Part shown: one piece after another, positions 36,660 through 45,957 of the stretch
Layout of the letters: each line of letters opens with the position of its first letter
Position numbering within the stretch: the stretch's first letter is position 1
Assembly (NCBI GenBank): GCA_019752295.1
Contig: JAIEMK010000016.1
Span: forward strand, 1 to 64,000
Origin: Chitinophagaceae bacterium
GTDB lineage: Bacteria > Bacteroidota > Bacteroidia > Chitinophagales > Chitinophagaceae
DNA length: 64,000 nucleotides
Reading direction: 5' to 3'
The notes under the pieces: model-generated
Told to the model about the DNA's origin: nothing
The model's database searches: none
The model's input: only the letters and a program-made list of their open reading frames with translations
Program-made: the position numbers and the translations under genes

Positions 36660-36752
36660 CTATACTTGTTTTAAATGATAGCCACAGTCAGTTTGTCGCC
36701 CCGCAGAAATGCAGGATCCGACTCGCTTCATGTTACGGCATGAATTTTGGAA
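36660..36752 (-). promoter_or_regulatory. Structured 5-prime leader of queA
   Basis: Read on the minus strand the leader holds two hairpins. The first is TTCATG-CCGTAA-CATGAA (36744 to 36727). The second has outer GTCG/CGAC arms and an inner CCTGCA-TTTC-TGCGGG stem (36722 to 36695). The one non-Watson-Crick pair of the inner stem is G-U on the minus strand but C-A on the plus strand, which supports an RNA on the queA strand. I do not recognise a known preQ1 riboswitch class. Confidence 0.35.
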
Positions 36753-36757
36753 GTTGG

Positions 36758-36765
36758 CAAAGGTA
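36758..36765 (-). promoter_or_regulatory. -7 element of the queA promoter
   Basis: TACCTTTG on the minus strand is an exact TAnnTTTG match. It would place the transcription start near 36752, about 97 nt before the queA ATG. Confidence 0.45.
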
Positions 36766-36903
36766 AGGGATAACTTGATAGATGCCAATTTTAACAATTT
36801 GCTGTTGAGTAAATTTTTCAACTTGAATTTTTATTGAGGGCCTTTCACCTAAATTTGCACTTACATTTGTTAGTTTGAGGAAATGGACTGAAAAATTCAA
36901 AAT

Positions 36904-37584
36904 ATGATTCGACATTACTGGTGGAAATTGTTATCGATCTTTTTATTGTTGTATACCTGTACTTATGGTTTTTTTGTAAAAGTTCCCAAACTGGACGACA
37001 GGATGCAGGAATCAGTCCGAAACTTCTTTTTTCACGTTCCCATGTGGTTCGGAATGATGGTATTACTTTTTGTTTCTGTATTTTATGCAGTAAAATTTTT
37101 AAGAAATCCCAATCCTTTATACGATTATTATTCCAATGCCTTTGCGGCTACAGGTACCATATTTGCCCTATTGGGTATCGGTACGGGAGCCATCTGGGCA
37201 AACTACCAATGGGGTAGCCCATGGAGTGGCGATCCCAAGCAAAATGGTGCGGCCATTGCCATACTGATTTATCTCGCCTATTTTGTTTTGAGGGGCAGTA
37301 TGCAAGACGATGAAAAGAAAATGCGCATCAGTGCCGTGTATAATGTTTTTGCCTTTTTTATGTTATTTCCAACGCTGTGGATTTTACCCCGACTAACAGA
37401 ATCCTTACATCCCGGTGGTCAGGGAAGCGAAGGTAATCCCGGCCTGAATGGAAAGGATATGGATATGAATATGCGCACTGTATTTTATCCTGCTGTAATT
37501 GGCTGGACTTTATTGGGTGTTTGGATTTCTACATTAAGCATCCGTTATCAAATACTCAAAGAAAAACATCTTAACAATGAATAA
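36904..37584 (+). CDS. CcmC/CcsA-type cytochrome c biogenesis (haem export) protein
   Basis: 226 residues with six hydrophobic segments and the tryptophan-rich WGSPWSGDPKQN motif (about 103-114) of the haem-handling WWD family. Conserved His residues lie near FFFHVPMWFGMM and SLHPGG. It should present haem on the outer face of the inner membrane for cytochrome c maturation. The CcmD-like gene overlaps its 3-prime end by 8 bp. CcmB is encoded separately at 41.5-42.1 kb. Confidence 0.9.
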   Translation: MIRHYWWKLLSIFLLLYTCTYGFFVKVPKLDDRMQESVRNFFFHVPMWFGMMVLLFVSVFYAVKFLRNPNPLYDYYSNAFAATGTIFALLGIGTGAIWANYQWGSPWSGDPKQNGAAIAILIYLAYFVLRGSMQDDEKKMRISAVYNVFAFFMLFPTLWILPRLTESLHPGGQGSEGNPGLNGKDMDMNMRTVFYPAVIGWTLLGVWISTLSIRYQILKEKHLNNE

Positions 37585-37795
37585 ATTTAAAAAAATAATT
37601 TCCCTTGCTTTATTGGCATTTGTACAATTATCCGCAAATGCTCAGGCGGTTGCAACTAACTCCAATCAAAACGATTTGATGCGTAGTAACGGCAAAATTT
37701 TTCTGGTAATGACCATCGTGGTGGTGATTATGGCAGGCCTGTTATTTTACGTATATACACTTGACAAGAAGATCAGTAAGCTGGAAAAAAAATAG
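37577..37795 (+). CDS. CcmD-family small membrane protein
   Basis: 72 residues: an N-terminal hydrophobic segment that may be a signal peptide (ending SANAQA), then one transmembrane helix (KIFLVMTIVVVIMAGLLFYVYTL) and a charged Lys-rich tail (DKKISKLEKK). The shape, size and 8-bp overlap with the CcmC-type gene fit CcmD of Bacteroidota, an adaptor for haem export. Confidence 0.8.
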   Translation: MNKFKKIISLALLAFVQLSANAQAVATNSNQNDLMRSNGKIFLVMTIVVVIMAGLLFYVYTLDKKISKLEKK

Positions 37796-37873
37796 TGTAA
37801 GTACATCCCGCTCAGAAGTGCTTATATCTTGTAGTTAAAGTCAAAAAAAAAATTAAGAACTAAAACATTGCTC

Positions 37874-39295
37874 ATGTCAACTCAACAACCTTACAGCTTC
37901 TTTCAAAGCGTTGAAAGAAGCTTTGATAAGGCAGCCAAGTTTACCAAATGGGAACAAGGACTGCTGGATCAGATCAAAGCTTGTAACAGTATTTACAGTA
38001 TGCGTTTTCCTGTTAAAATGGATGATGGACGTATTGAAGTAATTGAAGCTTATAGAATACAACACTCTCAACACAAAACACCCTGCAAAGGCGGAATTCG
38101 TTTTAGCCTTGCAGTAAATGAAGACGAAGTAATGGCTTTGGCTTCTCTAATGACTTATAAATGTGCGATCGTAAACGTGCCATTTGGTGGTGCTAAAGGT
38201 GGCATTAAAATCAGCCCCAGAAGTCATAGTGCATATGAACTCGAAAAAATTACAAGACGCTATACTGCAGAGTTGGTAAAGAAAAATTTTATTGGACCAG
38301 GCATCGATGTGCCTGCTCCCGACTATGGAACCGGTGAAAGAGAAATGTCGTGGATTGTGGATACTTATCAGTCGTTAAAACCCGGCGATATCGACAGCGC
38401 GGGCTGTGTAACAGGAAAGCCAATAACACAAGGTGGTGTAAGAGGTAGAAGAGAAGCAACAGGTCTTGGTGTTTTCTTCGGAATTCGCGAAGTGTGTAAT
38501 ATGCCCGATGTAATGGGTAAACTGGGTCTTACAACAGGTATCGAAGGTAAGTCTGTGATTGTACAGGGACTTGGAAATGTGGGTTATTTCTGCGCAAAAT
38601 TTTTCCGCGAACATGGCGCTAAAATTATTGCGATTGCTGAATACGAAGGTGCGATTGTTAAAGAAGATGGCATTAATGAAGAGGAATTATTTCAGCACAG
38701 AAAAGCAACCGGAAGCATTCTGAATTTTCCAGGTGCAACCAATCTTGCACAAAATTCTGATGCTTTGGAATTGGAATGTGATATATTAATTCCTGCTGCA
38801 CTTGAAAATGTGATTGATGGAAACAATGCACCAAGGGTGAAGGCTAAAATAATTGCAGAAGCTGCAAACGGACCATTAACTCCGGATGCAGATGAAATTT
38901 TTGCTGCCAAAGGAATTTTAGTTGTTCCTGATATGTATTTGAATGCAGGTGGTGTTACCGTATCTTATTTTGAGTGGTTGAAAAACTTAAGCCACGTTCG
39001 TTACGGGCGTATGGAAAAACGATTTACTGAGAATATGAATACCCATATACTCAATCAAATCGAGGGATTGACAGGTAAATCTGTTAGCCCGAAAGAAAAA
39101 GAATTCATCATGCATGGCGCTGAAGAAATTGATCTGGTGCATAGTGGTTTGGAAGAAACCATGATGAATGCAACCCGCGAAATTATGGATATCATGAAAG
39201 AAAATCCCGGTATCCCCGACATGAGAACAGCAGCTTATGTAAGCGCAATAAATAAAGTAGCAATTAGTTATACAGAGCTGGGTATTTTCCCATAA
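37874..39295 (+). CDS. Glu/Leu/Phe/Val family amino acid dehydrogenase (probable glutamate dehydrogenase)
   Basis: 473 residues from ATG 37874. The dimerisation and catalytic domain shows [28 protein letters not shown] and [21 protein letters not shown]. The NAD(P) domain shows [24 protein letters not shown] and [16 protein letters not shown]. It interconverts glutamate and 2-oxoglutarate plus ammonia. Long C-terminal helices resemble the vertebrate-type GDH. Cofactor preference is not clear. A terminator follows. Confidence 0.92.
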   Translation: MSTQQPYSFFQSVERSFDKAAKFTKWEQGLLDQIKACNSIYSMRFPVKMDDGRIEVIEAYRIQHSQHKTPCKGGIRFSLAVNEDEVMALASLMTYKCAIVNVPFGGAKGGIKISPRSHSAYELEKITRRYTAELVKKNFIGPGIDVPAPDYGTGEREMSWIVDTYQSLKPGDIDSAGCVTGKPITQGGVRGRREATGLGVFFGIREVCNMPDVMGKLGLTTGIEGKSVIVQGLGNVGYFCAKFFREHGAKIIAIAEYEGAIVKEDGINEEELFQHRKATGSILNFPGATNLAQNSDALELECDILIPAALENVIDGNNAPRVKAKIIAEAANGPLTPDADEIFAAKGILVVPDMYLNAGGVTVSYFEWLKNLSHVRYGRMEKRFTENMNTHILNQIEGLTGKSVSPKEKEFIMHGAEEIDLVHSGLEETMMNATREIMDIMKENPGIPDMRTAAYVSAINKVAISYTELGIFP

Positions 39296-39313
39296 TCTGA
39301 TGCTGATATCGTT

Positions 39314-39346
39314 AAAAGCCGTTGCTTCTCAGCAGCGGCTTTTTTT
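39314..39346. terminator. Terminator after the dehydrogenase gene
   Basis: AAAAGCCG (39314-39321), TGCT-TCTC-AGCA and CGGCTTTT (39336-39343) form a stable hairpin followed by T. It also touches the stop of the convergent barrel gene at 39345. Confidence 0.8.
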
Positions 39347-40145
39347 AAAACTTTACTACAATACTGTTCGATAAGCTGTAATAAAAATGATGTATCGGAA
39401 CAACGGGAGAGTCATCATACATTCCTGAATAGCTTACACTAAATCCAACATGCTTTCCTGCATTGATATTCCATGATACATGCGGCGCAATTCGGGGATG
39501 AAATTGATTAAATCCATTTTGAAAAAAAACATTGATCGCCAGATCACTATTGCTGCTTGCCTTCCAGTCGAGACGCAGATAGGAATTGAATTTGATTAGG
39601 TGATTGGTAATGGGACTGATGTTTGCGGGTAATTTGGTAGAATCTACTGCATCGTAATTCCATCTTTCTATTTCGTACATTAAACCAATACCGGCGTTGA
39701 ATTCCCATGTATCGCCTTTCCACACATTGTACCTGATATTAGCACCGGCCAGTGCACGCATTTCAAGCCCCCTTTTATTATCCCATTGGTATTGTAAAAA
39801 AGGCTCTGGTTGAAATTTGTCTTTATAATGATGGCGGTAGCGTAAATGAAAATAACCAGCATTTAAAATATCGTCGGGCCCATTATAAGTAAATCGGTAA
39901 CTGGCAGCCAATAAAAAGAGTTCTTTGTTTTTTTGTACCATCAACTCGCCAATGTTGGTTGCATCCCACAAAGTGATTTGCTGTTTATCAACTTCTAATC
40001 CCGAACTCAGATTGAAACTTGTTTTTGTTTTGAGCGAATAATCTGAGGTGTCGGATTTATCAATATTTACAATCTGCCCCCATGTTGTAAAGGGCATGAA
40101 AAGTATTGTAAAAAAGAAAAACCGAATTCGTTTTATTTTGATCAT
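39345..40145 (-). CDS. DUF481-like outer-membrane protein
   Basis: 266 residues with a signal peptide ending near TTWGQ. The strand pattern FLQYQWDNKRGLEMRALAGANIRYNVWK and WEFNAGIGLMYEIERWNY resembles the DUF481 (YdiY) salt-induced outer-membrane family. The last strand ends in VVKF, a typical barrel C-terminus. It is followed on the same strand by nothing related. Role unknown. Confidence 0.7.
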   Translation of the reverse strand: MIKIKRIRFFFFTILFMPFTTWGQIVNIDKSDTSDYSLKTKTSFNLSSGLEVDKQQITLWDATNIGELMVQKNKELFLLAASYRFTYNGPDDILNAGYFHLRYRHHYKDKFQPEPFLQYQWDNKRGLEMRALAGANIRYNVWKGDTWEFNAGIGLMYEIERWNYDAVDSTKLPANISPITNHLIKFNSYLRLDWKASSNSDLAINVFFQNGFNQFHPRIAPHVSWNINAGKHVGFSVSYSGMYDDSPVVPIHHFYYSLSNSIVVKF

Positions 40146-40155
40146 CAGATTAAAA

Positions 40156-40611
40156 TTATGCGTTTAGTAGTTGTGGATCCAAATAGTCGGGAATTTGTTC
40201 TAAGATCTGTATTTTTTCGTTTGCTATTTCAAAAGCAAAAGTATCTGTACCGTTTGTAATGATCAGATATTGCACTTGCAACGAAATATTATACCCAAGT
40301 ATTTGTTTGAGCACCGGCTCGTTGAGCGCTACAGACATTTCTTTGCATTCCACAATCAGCCAGGGAACTGCATTTTTATATACAACGATATCGCATCTTT
40401 TTTTAAGTTCGCCAAGCCTGATTTCTTTTTCGATGGCGATGAGCGATGCAGGATATTTTTTTATTTGTACCAGGTATTGTAGAAAGTTTTGTCGAACCCA
40501 TTCTTCGGGAGTTATCTGTAACCATTGCTTTCTGAATTCATCAAATATCCAGTCTTTTTCTTCAGACGATTTGATTCGAAACTTTGGCTCCGGGTATTCG
40601 ATTTTTATCAT
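40156..40611 (-). CDS. Stand-alone HsdR N-terminal-like (PD-(D/E)XK) protein
   Basis: 151 residues matching the type I restriction R-protein N-terminal domain (HSDR_N_2). The nuclease core is visible: KRCDIVVYKNAVPWLIVECKEMSVAL, with the Asp and the ExK motif of the PD-(D/E)XK fold (ECK). There is no helicase part and no HsdM or HsdS near. Small proteins of this kind are widespread in Bacteroidota and need not be restriction enzymes. It starts 10 bp before the barrel gene on the same strand. Confidence 0.85.
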   Translation of the reverse strand: MIKIEYPEPKFRIKSSEEKDWIFDEFRKQWLQITPEEWVRQNFLQYLVQIKKYPASLIAIEKEIRLGELKKRCDIVVYKNAVPWLIVECKEMSVALNEPVLKQILGYNISLQVQYLIITNGTDTFAFEIANEKIQILEQIPDYLDPQLLNA

Positions 40612-40697
40612 AAGGTTTGTTTGCTGCTCCGATTTTTTGTATTTTAGACAATTAAGTTTTTCAAAGATACTCTTTGGTGAAAGTAAAAATTAGATTT

Positions 40698-41474
40698 ATG
40701 AAGACGAAGCAGGAGATTGTTGATAATTGGTTACCTAGGTATACAGGCGAAGTATTGGAAAATTTTGGCAAGTACATTTTACTCACCAATTTCAGTAACT
40801 ATGTGAACATGTTCGCAAAGTGGAATAATGTACCGATAGTTGGTGTAGACAGGCCCATGCAGTGTGCAACGGCAAATGGAATTACCATTATCAATTTCGG
40901 TATGGGCAGCCCGGGCGCAGCAACTATTATGGATTTGCTAACGGCGATAGAACCCGAGGCGGTGCTTTTTTTAGGAAAGTGCGGCGGGCTCAAAAAACGT
41001 AATAAATTAGGCGATTTGATCCTGCCAATCGCAGCGATCAGGGGTGAGGGAACTTCGAATGATTATTTTCCACCTGAAGTTCCGGCAATGCCTGCTTTTG
41101 CTTTGCAGAAAGCAATATCAACTACTATCAGAGATTATCAGGTAGACTATTGGACAGGAACCGTGTACACCACTAACAGGAGGGTATGGGAGCACGATGA
41201 GGAATTTAAAGAGTACCTCACAACCGTGCGTGCTTATGCAATTGATATGGAAACGGCTACCATTTTTACGGTAGGATTTTATAATAAAATTCCTACGGGA
41301 GCATTGTTGTTAGTTAGCGATCAGCCCATGGTGCCCGATGGTGTTAAAACAGAAGCGAGTGATAAGAAAGTTACAGAAGAATATGTTGAAAAACACCTGA
41401 AGATCGGAATCGATTCGCTGATGCAATTGATCAACAAGGGACTCACCGTTCGGCACCTTCGATTCGAGAACTAG
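40698..41474 (+). CDS. amn: AMP nucleosidase
   Basis: 258 residues from ATG 40698; an upstream TTG would add eight residues. It splits AMP to adenine and ribose-5-phosphate. The nucleoside phosphorylase fold is seen in GITIINFGMGSPGAATIMDLL, AVLFLGKCGGL and AYAIDMETATIFTVGF. The short length fits the Bacteroidota type, which lacks the large N-terminal domain of the E. coli enzyme. Confidence 0.9.
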   Translation: MKTKQEIVDNWLPRYTGEVLENFGKYILLTNFSNYVNMFAKWNNVPIVGVDRPMQCATANGITIINFGMGSPGAATIMDLLTAIEPEAVLFLGKCGGLKKRNKLGDLILPIAAIRGEGTSNDYFPPEVPAMPAFALQKAISTTIRDYQVDYWTGTVYTTNRRVWEHDEEFKEYLTTVRAYAIDMETATIFTVGFYNKIPTGALLLVSDQPMVPDGVKTEASDKKVTEEYVEKHLKIGIDSLMQLINKGLTVRHLRFEN

Positions 41475-41485
41475 TTCATGCTATG

Positions 41486-42145
41486 TTAATCTTTCCAGAG
41501 AAAAGGGAATAAGATGATTGCAAGTGCTACGACCAAAATGTCGAGGCCGATTAATAAAAAAACCATTTGCCATAATCCCGCCTGCACTACCGCCGAAAAT
41601 GCAGCAGTTGATATTTTCATGAGTAATAACAACTGGGGAATGATGATGGGAAATCCCATGATGGCCATCAATGCCGATTGTTGCTGTGCTTTGGCTGCAA
41701 TGGCTGCCAGAAAAGTAAATACCAAACTCAGGCTGATGCCACCCAAGCAGGCAATACCCAGAAATCGAAAACCAAATTCAATTGGATTGCCCAATAAGAG
41801 GGTAAATATGGCAAGGCTGATGATACTCATTAGCAGCATCAACACACTATTAAAAATTAATTTGGAGAGCACAAAATCGCGGGCACCTGCTATTGAATAA
41901 AAATACAACATGCGGCCGCGGCTTTCGGCCAGAAAACTTTTTGCCACTGCGTTTACACAAACAAATAATTGGATCACCCAAAATAATCCGTTCCATACTT
42001 TGTCTTCTGGTTGCCCCATCGATAAATACACCACAAATATGGTAGAAGCAACATAAAGGAATATACCATAAAGCGTGTACTGCTGGCGGGTTTCCAGCAA
42101 TAATTCTTTTTTTACCAGTGCGAGAATAGGGTTAGGGTTTTTCAT
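41486..42145 (-). CDS. ccmB: Haem exporter CcmB
   Basis: 219 residues from ATG 42145, preferred because the family begins with a basic stretch before [17 protein letters not shown] 42172 would add nine residues. Six transmembrane helices are apparent, and the SAGARDF-like segment ([17 protein letters not shown]) is typical. It is the permease of the cytochrome c haem export ABC unit. It overlaps the end of tdk by 14 bp and lies about 4 kb from the CcmC/CcmD pair. Confidence 0.9.
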   Translation of the reverse strand: MKNPNPILALVKKELLLETRQQYTLYGIFLYVASTIFVVYLSMGQPEDKVWNGLFWVIQLFVCVNAVAKSFLAESRGRMLYFYSIAGARDFVLSKLIFNSVLMLLMSIISLAIFTLLLGNPIEFGFRFLGIACLGGISLSLVFTFLAAIAAKAQQQSALMAIMGFPIIIPQLLLLMKISTAAFSAVVQAGLWQMVFLLIGLDILVVALAIILFPFLWKD

Positions 42146-42701
42146 GTACACATTTTCTGCATCGAGGTTCATAAACGTCTTTCTCTCCTAATAAAACCTG
42201 CGGACCTTCGGCAGATTTTCGGTGAGAAATACTGGCAATATTGCCGCATTTAACACAGATGGCGTGCAATTTAGTAATATAATCCGCTATTGCCAGTAAG
42301 TTTGGCATTTGACCAAAGGGCTGGCCTTTATAGTCCATATCCAATCCGGCCACAATAACACGAATCCCTTTAGCAGCAAGGGTTTCGCAAACATGCATGA
42401 TCTGATCGTCGAAAAACTGTGCTTCATCAACTCCCACTACATCAACCCCTTCGGCCAACAATAAAATGGTTTGTGAATTATCGATAGGCGTAGATTGAAT
42501 GGCATTTGCATCATGACTTACCACTTGCGTTTCATCGTAACGAGTATCGATTGCAGGCTTAAAAATTTCAACTTTCAGATTCGCAATTTTGGCTCTTTTT
42601 AAACGGCGAATTAGCTCTTCGGTCTTACCGCTAAACATGCTTCCGCAAATCACTTCAATCCATCCTCTTCTTTCGCCGGATATATTCGGTTCTATAAACA
42701 T
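42132..42701 (-). CDS. tdk: Thymidine kinase
   Basis: 189 residues. Phosphorylates thymidine with ATP. The P-loop GSMFSGKT is at 20-27, VDEAQFFDD is the Walker B region, and a zinc site is formed by CVKCG and CRKC near the C-terminus. Type II (TK1-like) length. ccmB follows with overlap, so the two are co-transcribed. The upstream 77 bp are shared with the divergent unknown gene. Confidence 0.95.
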   Translation of the reverse strand: MFIEPNISGERRGWIEVICGSMFSGKTEELIRRLKRAKIANLKVEIFKPAIDTRYDETQVVSHDANAIQSTPIDNSQTILLLAEGVDVVGVDEAQFFDDQIMHVCETLAAKGIRVIVAGLDMDYKGQPFGQMPNLLAIADYITKLHAICVKCGNIASISHRKSAEGPQVLLGEKDVYEPRCRKCVHEKP

Positions 42702-42778
42702 CTACAAAATAAATTAGAAAATAAATCGTTTCATCAATAACCAACTGGCATTTTAACACATCAAATGTATTACTTCCA

Positions 42779-43456
42779 ATGGAAAGAGTGGGTATACTGA
42801 TTGATAAACTAAAAGAACAGTTCAACCAACAGGCTGAAGCAGATAGTATGTTGATTACTGCGCAGATGTTAATAGGAGAACTGCAAAAGCACAAAACAGT
42901 AGACCTGTCAAAAGCGGGAGTATCGGTTGTGATGCCCACAAATTATTCAAATCCTTCGACCGTTTCAATGACCGAATCTCCAATCGCCAAATCAGTTGCG
43001 AAGGGGACTAGCCAAAAGAAGGAAGAACTGAGTGGTTGGCTTTTCGACATGCATTTAGATTTGCCTGTGATTGCACCCGCTGCAGAAAATCAAATCGAAC
43101 AGGCTGATCATGGAAAGGAAATATTTGAACTCAACGATAGCATACTAAATCATCAGCCGAGTTTGAACGACCATTTAAAATCAGAAGAAACCGAAGTTTC
43201 GGAAGCGTTTCAGGAAACACCGATCAGAGATTTGAAAAAAGCAATTGGAATAAACGATCGTTATCTATTTATCAACGAACTTTTCAGGGGCGACGAAACA
43301 ATGTATGAAAGGAGTTTGAAAACCATTAATGGATTTAATATCTTTCCCGAAGCTCAATACTGGATTCAAAGAGAATTAAAAGTAAAACTGGGATGGAAAG
43401 ACCGTTCCGAAATTGTAGACCACTTTCATCAAATAGTTAAGAGGCGGTTTGCTTGA
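42779..43456 (+). CDS. Conserved hypothetical protein of Bacteroidota type
   Basis: 225 residues. A helical N-terminus (about 1-40) is followed by a low-complexity acidic linker. A conserved C-terminal helical domain of about 70 residues then begins with DLKKAIGINDRYLFINELFRGDETMYERSLKTIN. I recall proteins of this design near tdk in related genomes but know no function. Its 3-prime end overlaps the convergent waaA gene by 28 bp. Confidence 0.75.
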   Translation: MERVGILIDKLKEQFNQQAEADSMLITAQMLIGELQKHKTVDLSKAGVSVVMPTNYSNPSTVSMTESPIAKSVAKGTSQKKEELSGWLFDMHLDLPVIAPAAENQIEQADHGKEIFELNDSILNHQPSLNDHLKSEETEVSEAFQETPIRDLKKAIGINDRYLFINELFRGDETMYERSLKTINGFNIFPEAQYWIQRELKVKLGWKDRSEIVDHFHQIVKRRFA

Positions 43457-44700
43457 ATATAATCCATAATTTTTTTTGTAGCTCCTGCTTTTTCGTACAC
43501 ATAATTTTTCGACGCTAACATTGCAGATGCATAAAGGGAATCTGTTTTATCAAACAACTGATCTAAAACTTCTTCCATTTCCAGTGCATTTTCCACACTA
43601 ATGCATCCGCCATTTTCTACAAGGTCAACAGCTTCTACATATTTTTCATACACAGGGCCGATTATTACAGGTTTACCATACACTGCGGCTTCCAGCACAT
43701 TGTGTACACCGTCTCCTCCGAATCCGCCACCTACCAAACAAATAGTGGCATAGTGATAGAGTCGGGTTAATAAGCCATAATTGTTAATGATTAAAACCTG
43801 CAGATCGGTAGGAATAGTCTTGTTTTGTGCAATCGCATTTTCATATTCCGAATAAAGCATGGAACGTTTATATAATTTCTTGCATTCTTTCAATCTTTCC
43901 TCCGAGATCTCGTGTGGAGCAATGATACATTTAATAGAAGGGTGTTCGTTGATATAATGATCGAGCTCTTCGTCGTCTTCGGTCCATGTGCTTCCAGCAA
44001 CAATTGTTAATGAGCCTTTGCAAAATGTTTCAATATTTAGAATGGGCTCAAATGCTGCAACAATTTCGATAACACGGTCGAATCGGGTGTCGCCACTAAT
44101 GCTCAGAGCATGCTTTAGTCCGATCTCAGAAAGTAGTTTTTCGGATTCTTTATCCTGAAGAAAAAAGTGATTAAAATTTTGGAGAATGGCCCTGTAAAAT
44201 CCACCATACCATTTAAAAAAATATTGATCCTCGCGAAAAATTCCAGACAATAACAAAAGAGGAATTTTTCTTTTTGCTGCTTCCATGCTATAGTAATACC
44301 AGAATTCGTACTTAATAAAAAGAATCAGTTTGGGTTGTACGATATTAAAAAATTTGTTCGCCGCCGATGCAGAATCCATTGGCAGGTAACTAATATGGTC
44401 GGCCATGGAATAGTTTTTCCTGACTTCATATCCTGAAGGCGAAAAAAAAGTCAGCAATATTTTGTAGGACGGATAAGATTTTTTGATGCTTTCCAGTACC
44501 GGCCGCCCTTGTTCAAACTCGCCCAAAGAAGCACAGTGAATCCAGATGACAGGTTTTTTTTGCTGAGAAAAAGCGGTGCTCAGGGTGTTGAAAATTTCTT
44601 TTCTACCCTTTACCCATTTATCGGCTTTCTCGTTATAAAAGCTGAGCAGCCAAGCGGCTTTCGGGTACAAAAAAACAAAGAGTTGATAGAGTATTTTCAA
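43429..44700 (-). CDS. waaA: 3-deoxy-D-manno-octulosonic acid (KDO) transferase
   Basis: 423 residues of the GT30 family, which attaches KDO to lipid A at the inner membrane. Seen are the N-terminal membrane-proximal LFVFLYPKAAWLLSFYNEKADKWVKGRK, WIHCASLGEFEQGRPV with the catalytic Glu, the IAPHEI motif and VGGGFGGDGVHNVLEAAVYGKPVIIGP. The start is TTG at 44700: an in-frame stop lies directly before it and no ATG is available near the conserved N-terminus. Works downstream of kdsA. Confidence 0.92.
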   Translation of the reverse strand: MKILYQLFVFLYPKAAWLLSFYNEKADKWVKGRKEIFNTLSTAFSQQKKPVIWIHCASLGEFEQGRPVLESIKKSYPSYKILLTFFSPSGYEVRKNYSMADHISYLPMDSASAANKFFNIVQPKLILFIKYEFWYYYSMEAAKRKIPLLLLSGIFREDQYFFKWYGGFYRAILQNFNHFFLQDKESEKLLSEIGLKHALSISGDTRFDRVIEIVAAFEPILNIETFCKGSLTIVAGSTWTEDDEELDHYINEHPSIKCIIAPHEISEERLKECKKLYKRSMLYSEYENAIAQNKTIPTDLQVLIINNYGLLTRLYHYATICLVGGGFGGDGVHNVLEAAVYGKPVIIGPVYEKYVEAVDLVENGGCISVENALEMEEVLDQLFDKTDSLYASAMLASKNYVYEKAGATKKIMDYIQANRLLTI

Positions 44701-44793
44701 TTAGCAGTTTCTAACCACAAAATAACGCAAATAATTCAAGCTTATTTCAGTAAATTCAGATAATCGTGAATCTTAATTTGTTGATTTTTAATG

Positions 44794-44801
44794 TAGATTT
44801 G
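44794..44801 (+). promoter_or_regulatory. -7 element for the nucleotide-sugar cluster
   Basis: TAGATTTG matches TAnnTTTG and lies 22 bp before the ATG of the aminotransferase gene. The -33 part is not clear. Confidence 0.4.
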
Positions 44802-44823
44802 CTCAACACTAAGAAGTTCAATT

Positions 44824-45957
44824 ATGCGGCCGATTCAGATGGTTGATACGAAGCAACAGTATCTTAAGATTAAAACAGAAGTAGATGCTGCAATTCATGA
44901 GGTTTTAGATACTGCGTCTTATATCAATGGAAAAGCGGTTCAGGATTTTACGGCACAGTTAAATAATTATCAGGGCTCTGGTTTTACCATTCCTTGTGCC
45001 AATGGAACCGATGCATTACAGATTGCCATGATGGCTTTGGATCTGCAACCCGGCGATGAGGTAATCACTCCCTCCTTTACTTATATTGCTACTACCGAAG
45101 TGGTTGCATTGCTGAAGTTAAAACCGGTATTTGTAGAAGTTGACCCCAAAACTTTTTGCATTGATCCCGAATCTGTTCGCAAAGCCATCACGGCTAAAAC
45201 AAAAGCGATTGTGCCGGTACACTTATACGGACATGCTGCGCCAATGGAAGAAATTATGCAAATAGCTTCTGAATTTGGTTTGTATGTGATTGAAGATAAT
45301 GCTCAGGCAATAGGTTGCGATTATCGGTTTTCTGATGGAACAGTAAAGAAAACAGGATCGATTGGAACCATCGGAGCAACTTCTTTTTATCCAAGTAAAA
45401 ACCTCGGTGCATATGGCGATGGGGGGGCAATATTTACAAATGATAAGGATTTGGCGCATAAGATGAAAATGATTGCCAATCATGGTCAGCAAACAAGATA
45501 CTATCACGAAATTGTGGGATGCAATTCGCGACTCGACTCCATACAAGCGGCCATCTTAAACATTAAGCTGAGAGAATTAGATCATTATATTGTAGCACGT
45601 CAAAGGGCCGCGGCATTCTACGATGCGGCATTCTCCAGTAGCGAAAAAATTACAACACCATTTGTGGCTCCTTATAGTTCGCACGTGTACCATCAATATA
45701 CATTGCAATTGAATCAGGTAAACCGAGATGGTTTGAATGCGTATCTGGCTGAGAAAAAAATTCCTTCGATGATTTATTATCCTGTACCGGGTCATAAACA
45801 ACAAATGTTTAGTTCTTTCCACTTGCCAGAAATGAATTTAAAAGTTACGGATTGGCTAACAGAAAGGGTTATATCGTTGCCAATGCATACCGAATTGGAT
45901 GATGATCAATTAACGTATATTACAGAACACATCCTCAACTTTATAAATAACGAATAA
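44824..45957 (+). CDS. DegT/DnrJ/EryC1/StrS sugar aminotransferase
   Basis: 377 residues. A PLP-dependent transferase that adds an amino group to a keto-sugar nucleotide. Visible are ANGTDALQIAMMALDL, VIEDNAQAIG, and the PLP-binding Lys in FYPSKNLGAYGDGGAIF (about 192). NSRLDSIQAAIL is also typical. It is linked by a 1-bp stop-start overlap to ugd. The likely product is an amino sugar for surface polysaccharide. The keto-sugar itself cannot be named, because no 4,6-dehydratase is encoded in the cluster. Confidence 0.92.
   Translation: MRPIQMVDTKQQYLKIKTEVDAAIHEVLDTASYINGKAVQDFTAQLNNYQGSGFTIPCANGTDALQIAMMALDLQPGDEVITPSFTYIATTEVVALLKLKPVFVEVDPKTFCIDPESVRKAITAKTKAIVPVHLYGHAAPMEEIMQIASEFGLYVIEDNAQAIGCDYRFSDGTVKKTGSIGTIGATSFYPSKNLGAYGDGGAIFTNDKDLAHKMKMIANHGQQTRYYHEIVGCNSRLDSIQAAILNIKLRELDHYIVARQRAAAFYDAAFSSSEKITTPFVAPYSSHVYHQYTLQLNQVNRDGLNAYLAEKKIPSMIYYPVPGHKQQMFSSFHLPEMNLKVTDWLTERVISLPMHTELDDDQLTYITEHILNFINNE

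Noticed and set aside
36695..36722. GAAA tetraloop hairpin on the plus strand as a separate small RNA
   Set aside because: On the plus strand the inner stem has a C-A mismatch that becomes a G-U pair on the minus strand, and the promoter element is also on the minus strand.
36660..36752. queA leader as a known preQ1-I or preQ1-II riboswitch
   Set aside because: The stems and the downstream sequence do not match the consensus of either class as I know it, so I report only a structured leader.
40156..40611. Part of a type I restriction-modification system
   Set aside because: Only the small N-terminal-like domain is present and the neighbours are housekeeping genes.
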